Below, piece by piece: positions 61,142-64,000 of a stretch of DNA of 64,000 nucleotides. Source of the stretch: an uncultured Bacteriovoracaceae bacterium. GTDB taxonomy: Bacteria > Bdellovibrionota > Bacteriovoracia > Bacteriovoracales > Bacteriovoracaceae. How positions within the stretch are numbered: position 1 is the first letter of the stretch; the number at the start of each line of letters is the position of its first letter. The notes beneath the pieces were generated by a model. The model was not told the origin of the DNA, searched no databases, and worked only from the letters and a program-made list of their open reading frames with translations. The position numbers were made by a program, and so were the translations under genes. Location of the stretch: positions 124,001-188,000 of the forward strand of contig CALHBF010000014.1 of assembly GCA_937931205.1 (NCBI GenBank), in the 5' to 3' direction.

Positions 61142-61447
61142 CTAGAACGGTTTGAAATAACCTTCAAGACATAGCACAGTAGCAAAAACTGCGGCCATAA
61201 TAGGAATAGCAGCAATGAACTTTAGCCAGCTTGTTTCTTCTTTTAAGTGCATATAATACATAGCAACAATTAATGCCTTCGCAACTGCTAGTAGAGTTAG
61301 AGATGAACCCTTTACTAGTGTTGTAAGAGATTTCATTTCAGCGACACCAACTTCAAGAATTGTAAGAACTCCAAGGATGATGAAGATAATGAAATATTCT
61401 TTTTTGTGGCTCTTGTGATGCTCTGTATGCGTGTGAACTTCAGACAC
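61142..61447 (-). CDS. ctaF: Cytochrome c oxidase subunit IV (CtaF-like)
   Basis: A 101-residue protein with a His-rich N-terminus (HTHTEHHKSHKKEY) and three membrane helices (FIIFIILGVLTILEVGV, LTLLAVAKALIVAMYYMHL, FIAAIPIMAAVFATVLCL). The MYYMHLKEE segment is typical of the bacterial caa3-type subunit IV. It closes the oxidase operon; a terminator follows. Confidence 0.85.
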   Translation of the reverse strand: MSEVHTHTEHHKSHKKEYFIIFIILGVLTILEVGVAEMKSLTTLVKGSSLTLLAVAKALIVAMYYMHLKEETSWLKFIAAIPIMAAVFATVLCLEGYFKPF

Positions 61448-61452
61448 TGGAT

Positions 61453-62121
61453 CTACTCCTTGTTAGTAGGACGATTAATTAAAAGTCCCACATCTATCAT
61501 TAATTGATTAATACTGTTCTCATCAAATGAATAATAACCTCTGATCTGCCCTACTTCGTCCACCAGAACAATTTTTTCTGAGTGAGCGATATCAAAAAGA
61601 TCTTGAGGATTTTTTTCCACACCAACTTTGAAACCGTCCTTATAAAGAGCAAAGAGTTCTTCTTCACTGTCTTTAGTCAGAAAAGTCCAAACATGAGGAT
61701 TTGCATCGTACTTACGAGCAAGATCAAAAAGAACCTTCTCGTTGTCATACTTCGGATCAACCGTGAATGAAACAATGCTCACCTTATGTCCTGTTCCCTT
61801 GATACGCTTCTGAACTTTTTGAAGATCAGCTAGCATTCTAGGACAAGCTGTCGGGCAACGTGAAAAAATAAAATTGGCCAGATATGCCTTGCCCTTTAGA
61901 TCTTTTGATCCAAAACGCTGGCCATTCTCCGAAATCATTTCAAACTCAGGAACTGTCGCAATTACGGGAAGTTCAGGAGGAAGAGTTCTATTCATTGATT
62001 TATAAATCGGATAACCAAAAGAGAAAGCAATGAAAAGCACCCAGAATAAAGGCTTACGTACAACCCTCTCAATAAGAGAAGGAGTACGTAATTCCGTTTG
62101 AGTTTGAGGATTTGATTCCAT
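61453..62121 (-). CDS. SCO1/SenC copper chaperone for cytochrome oxidase
   Basis: A 222-residue, membrane-anchored thioredoxin-fold protein that delivers copper to the CuA site of subunit II. The copper ligands are CPTAC in FIFSRCPTACPRML and His in DIAHSEKIVLVDE. A membrane helix lies at about residues 25-45. It sits between cytochrome c and ctaF and overlaps the cytochrome gene by one base, matching an assembly role. Confidence 0.92.
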   Translation of the reverse strand: MESNPQTQTELRTPSLIERVVRKPLFWVLFIAFSFGYPIYKSMNRTLPPELPVIATVPEFEMISENGQRFGSKDLKGKAYLANFIFSRCPTACPRMLADLQKVQKRIKGTGHKVSIVSFTVDPKYDNEKVLFDLARKYDANPHVWTFLTKDSEEELFALYKDGFKVGVEKNPQDLFDIAHSEKIVLVDEVGQIRGYYSFDENSINQLMIDVGLLINRPTNKE

Positions 62122-62978
62122 TACTTTAATTTCTCAAGTAGAGCTTTACGGTTTGCTGAACCTTTAAGATCTCTTAGAGATTCTACATAGTAGGCCACAG
62201 CCCAGATATCATCATCAGAGATAACATCTTTCCAACCTGGCATACCTGAACCGTGAACTCCATACATCAGACGCTGAATAAGCGAATCTGTATCAGTTAC
62301 TGAACGAAGCTCATGAAGTGTGAAATCAGGTGGAAGAGCTTTGTAATTGAACTCTGAATCCTGAGGCTTTAACTGGTAAAGATCAGTTGCAGTAGAGTCT
62401 CCTCCCCACTTCTTGATTTCAGCGCGCTCAGCATACCCTCTGTGACACTGAATACATGAAGCATCTACGTGGTACACTTTAGCACCGCGAGCAATTGCTT
62501 CAACTTTTTTCTCAGGTCCGAATGGATCAGCACCAATTACTAGCTTCTCACCACGAACTTTATCTTCGCCTTCCCAAACTTCAGGAGCGAATGTCTTGAT
62601 GTAATGAGTAACTGCCTTAAGGCGCTCGTCAGAAATATCCCATGGAAGCATCGCTGTTCCTGGAAGACCATGACGGATTAGTCTATGAAGATCTTCATCA
62701 TGCGGAAGTTCGCCATAGTTGGCCCATACGAATTTGTATAGCCCTTGAGTAAAATCTCTTGGAGGTGGAAGAAGACCTTTAGAAGCCGCTCCATCACCTT
62801 TTCCACTTTCACCGTGACACTGAACACAGTATTCAAGGTAAGTGTGGTAACCTTCGTTAAGAGTTGCAGCACTAACTGTCTCACCAGCTAGAATCTTAGA
62901 CTCTTTAAATGGCTTACTTTCGTACACACACGAAGTGGCAAGAAGTAGACCTAAGAGAGAAATGATTGATACTTTCAT
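62121..62978 (-). CDS. Diheme cytochrome c lipoprotein
   Basis: A 285-residue lipoprotein (lipobox LLATSC) with two heme-binding sites, YCVQCHGESGKG (about residue 50) and SCIQCHRGYAE (about residue 165). The first domain matches a mono-heme c domain with GLPGTAMLPW as the methionine-ligand region, and the second contains GVHGSGMPGW. It probably feeds electrons to the oxidase. ATG at 62978 with AAGGAC upstream was chosen; TTG 62999 was rejected. Between ctaE and sco. Confidence 0.9.
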   Translation of the reverse strand: MKVSIISLLGLLLATSCVYESKPFKESKILAGETVSAATLNEGYHTYLEYCVQCHGESGKGDGAASKGLLPPPRDFTQGLYKFVWANYGELPHDEDLHRLIRHGLPGTAMLPWDISDERLKAVTHYIKTFAPEVWEGEDKVRGEKLVIGADPFGPEKKVEAIARGAKVYHVDASCIQCHRGYAERAEIKKWGGDSTATDLYQLKPQDSEFNYKALPPDFTLHELRSVTDTDSLIQRLMYGVHGSGMPGWKDVISDDDIWAVAYYVESLRDLKGSANRKALLEKLK

Positions 62979-62988
62979 CATCAGTCCT

Positions 62989-63546
62989 TTATAAAACAAA
63001 AATCAGTAAATACATTAATATCCAAACTACACCTAAAAAATGCCAAAACTTCCCTACGTTAATTACTTTAAGCGGAGAAAGTTTTTCAGTTCTAACAAAA
63101 ACATAAAAACCTAACCACAGAAGCAAAAATACTGCAGCTGCAATGTGAGCCGCGTGAAGCCAAGTAAAGGCATAGACCATCGAAGGAACCATTCCATCAG
63201 AAACGAGAATTCCCGATTCTTTTAGAGCGGCCCAAAGAAGCCATTGAGAAATCAAGAACGAAATACCTAAGACGATAGTAAGAACGAAATTAACTTTCTT
63301 TCCACCAGTCTTATGCTCAAAAAAGTAATAGCTCACTGAACTTAAAACGATGGCCAGTGTACTAAGAAAAGGAAGACCTTGAGGCATTCCCTGAATCTCA
63401 ACTGGAGGCCATACGCTAACACTTGAGCGAACTAGAAAGTAGCCAAGAAACATCGTGGCAAAGAGCATGGCAAATGAGCAGAGTGTAACTGTCATTGCTA
63501 CAGAACTTTGAATAAATTTCATTTCCTGACTACGATCTATATTCAT
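62989..63546 (-). CDS. ctaE: Cytochrome c oxidase subunit III
   Basis: A 185-residue protein with five membrane helices (the short bacterial form). Helices include AMTVTLCSFAMLFATMFLGYFL, LSTLAIVLSSVSYYFF, and the family's TWLHAAHIAAAVFLLLWLGFYVF in parts, with a C-terminal FWHFLGVVWILMYLL. Overlaps ctaD by one base. Stabilises subunit I and proton uptake in the inner membrane. Confidence 0.9.
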   Translation of the reverse strand: MNIDRSQEMKFIQSSVAMTVTLCSFAMLFATMFLGYFLVRSSVSVWPPVEIQGMPQGLPFLSTLAIVLSSVSYYFFEHKTGGKKVNFVLTIVLGISFLISQWLLWAALKESGILVSDGMVPSMVYAFTWLHAAHIAAAVFLLLWLGFYVFVRTEKLSPLKVINVGKFWHFLGVVWILMYLLIFVL

Positions 63547-64000
63547 TACTTAACTTCTACTAATTCTTCAGTTTGATATTGGAAATCACGTCCAGTTTTA
63601 AGATTCGGGTTACCGAACTCATGAGGACCACACTTCACAACAGGGATTTCTTTAAAGTTATAATGAGGAGCAGGAGATGGGATTTCCCACTCTAGTGTTC
63701 CTACTTCCCAAGGGTTTGCACTCGCAAGAGGCTTATTCTTAGAGAAGAAAATCGTTTTAAAGAAATTATAAAGGAAGAATGATTGAGCTAGGCCCATGGC
63801 AATCGCACACCAAGTTACGAATGTATTCATCGGCATTAGCTTATGCATGAAATCATAGATGAACGGGTTATAAAGACGACGGTGCATACCTGCGTAGCCC
63901 ATGATCATCATACCAGTGAAAATTCCGTTAAGAGGAATCATCGTTGTCCAAAAGTGAATCTTAGCAAGACACTCATTCATTGAACGACCAAACATTTTTG
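63546..64000 (-). CDS. ctaD: Cytochrome c oxidase subunit I, C-terminal part (runs off right edge)
   Basis: The last about 150 codons of a heme-copper oxidase subunit I. The reading frame stays open to the window end. Visible helices are WTTMIPLNGIFTGMMIMGYAGMHRRLYNP in parts (the GMHRRxY loop is typical of subunit I) and FVTWCAIAMGLAQSFFLYNFF. The polar tail includes NPWEVGTLEWEIPSPAPHYNF, which is characteristic of the aa3/caa3 type. The catalytic heme and Cu ligands lie beyond the edge. Confidence 0.93.
   Translation of the reverse strand, partial: KMFGRSMNECLAKIHFWTTMIPLNGIFTGMMIMGYAGMHRRLYNPFIYDFMHKLMPMNTFVTWCAIAMGLAQSFFLYNFFKTIFFSKNKPLASANPWEVGTLEWEIPSPAPHYNFKEIPVVKCGPHEFGNPNLKTGRDFQYQTEELVEVK

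Noticed and set aside
1-64000. CRISPR arrays, tRNA or rRNA genes, prophage, toxin-antitoxin or anti-phage defence systems
   Set aside because: No regularly spaced repeats, tRNA T-loop patterns, phage structural genes or recognisable defence-gene neighbourhoods were seen. The EVE-domain gene alone is not enough to propose a defence island.

Overview
The window is a gene-dense (about 42% GC by eye), chromosomal, Gram-negative bacterial segment. Many products carry lipoprotein or Sec signals, several are outer-membrane barrels, and there are menaquinone genes, a caa3-like oxidase operon and very large Cys-rich exported proteins of no recognised family. Together these suggest a member of the Bdellovibrionota, perhaps the Bacteriovoracales (Bacteriovorax/Peredibacter type). 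That is an inference from gene content and style; no 16S gene is present. No tRNA, rRNA, CRISPR array, prophage or plasmid feature was seen. The only mobile element is one IS30-family insertion sequence.

Layout. 1-7.9 kb: start of fumC (cut by the window edge), a small barrel protein, an SDR/dihydroorotase/EEP-nuclease operon, an MltD-like lytic transglycosylase and a gamma-glutamyltransferase lipoprotein. 7.9-9.0 kb: the IS30 element, between two convergent genes. 9-12.8 kb: rsmI, a STAS protein, and a minus-strand group of a SPOUT methyltransferase, rplS, rnhB and a yraN-like gene. 12.9-21.1 kb: a tight operon encoding a DAHP synthase and a complete classical menaquinone pathway (menG, B, F, D, H, A, C, E). 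21.1-25.0 kb: exported proteins of unknown function. 25-28.9 kb: trmD, rimM, khpA, rpsP, ffh and a HAD hydrolase on the minus strand. The usual ffh-rpsP-khpA-rimM-trmD-rplS-rnhB-yraN cluster is therefore present in the right order and orientation but is split by about 12.2 kb that includes the men operon. 28.9-37.3 kb: dusB, a 659-residue secreted protein and a lipoprotein of about 1,677 residues with about 55 cysteines. 37.3-41.8 kb: a probable sigma-54 stress locus (BON, CBS, SRPBCC and zinc alcohol dehydrogenase genes, with a JmjC/cupin and cysteine-hydrolase pair on the other strand). 41.8-45.5 kb: a 38-residue very basic peptide, several exported unknowns and an EVE-domain protein. 45.5-55 kb: an M14 carboxypeptidase, bamB, a YfgM-like protein, a barrel protein, der with a large acidic insertion, era, rnc and an ABC-F ATPase. 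55-60.2 kb: a degenerate tyrosine recombinase, the riboflavin operon ribD-ribE-ribBA-ribH, and rpsD. 60.2-64 kb: small unknowns, including a peptide with a histidine-kinase-like H-box, and a cytochrome c oxidase operon (ctaD, ctaE, cytochrome c, sco, ctaF) that runs off the right edge.

How the genes work together. The men operon makes menaquinone and the cta operon at the right end is a terminal oxidase branch, so the window covers both ends of a respiratory chain. A large share of the remaining genes serve translation or ribosome assembly (rsmI, rplS, rpsP, rpsD, rimM, trmD, dusB, der, era, rnc, ABC-F) and cell-envelope building or remodelling (mltD, bamB, M14 peptidase, barrels). The strongest leads are two well-spaced sigma-54 promoters with a possible enhancer site, the giant Cys-rich lipoprotein locus, the Der insertion, the Xer-like protein lacking key catalytic residues, and the tiny basic peptide with its own ribosome-binding site and terminator. 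No intergenic stretch exceeds 300 bases.
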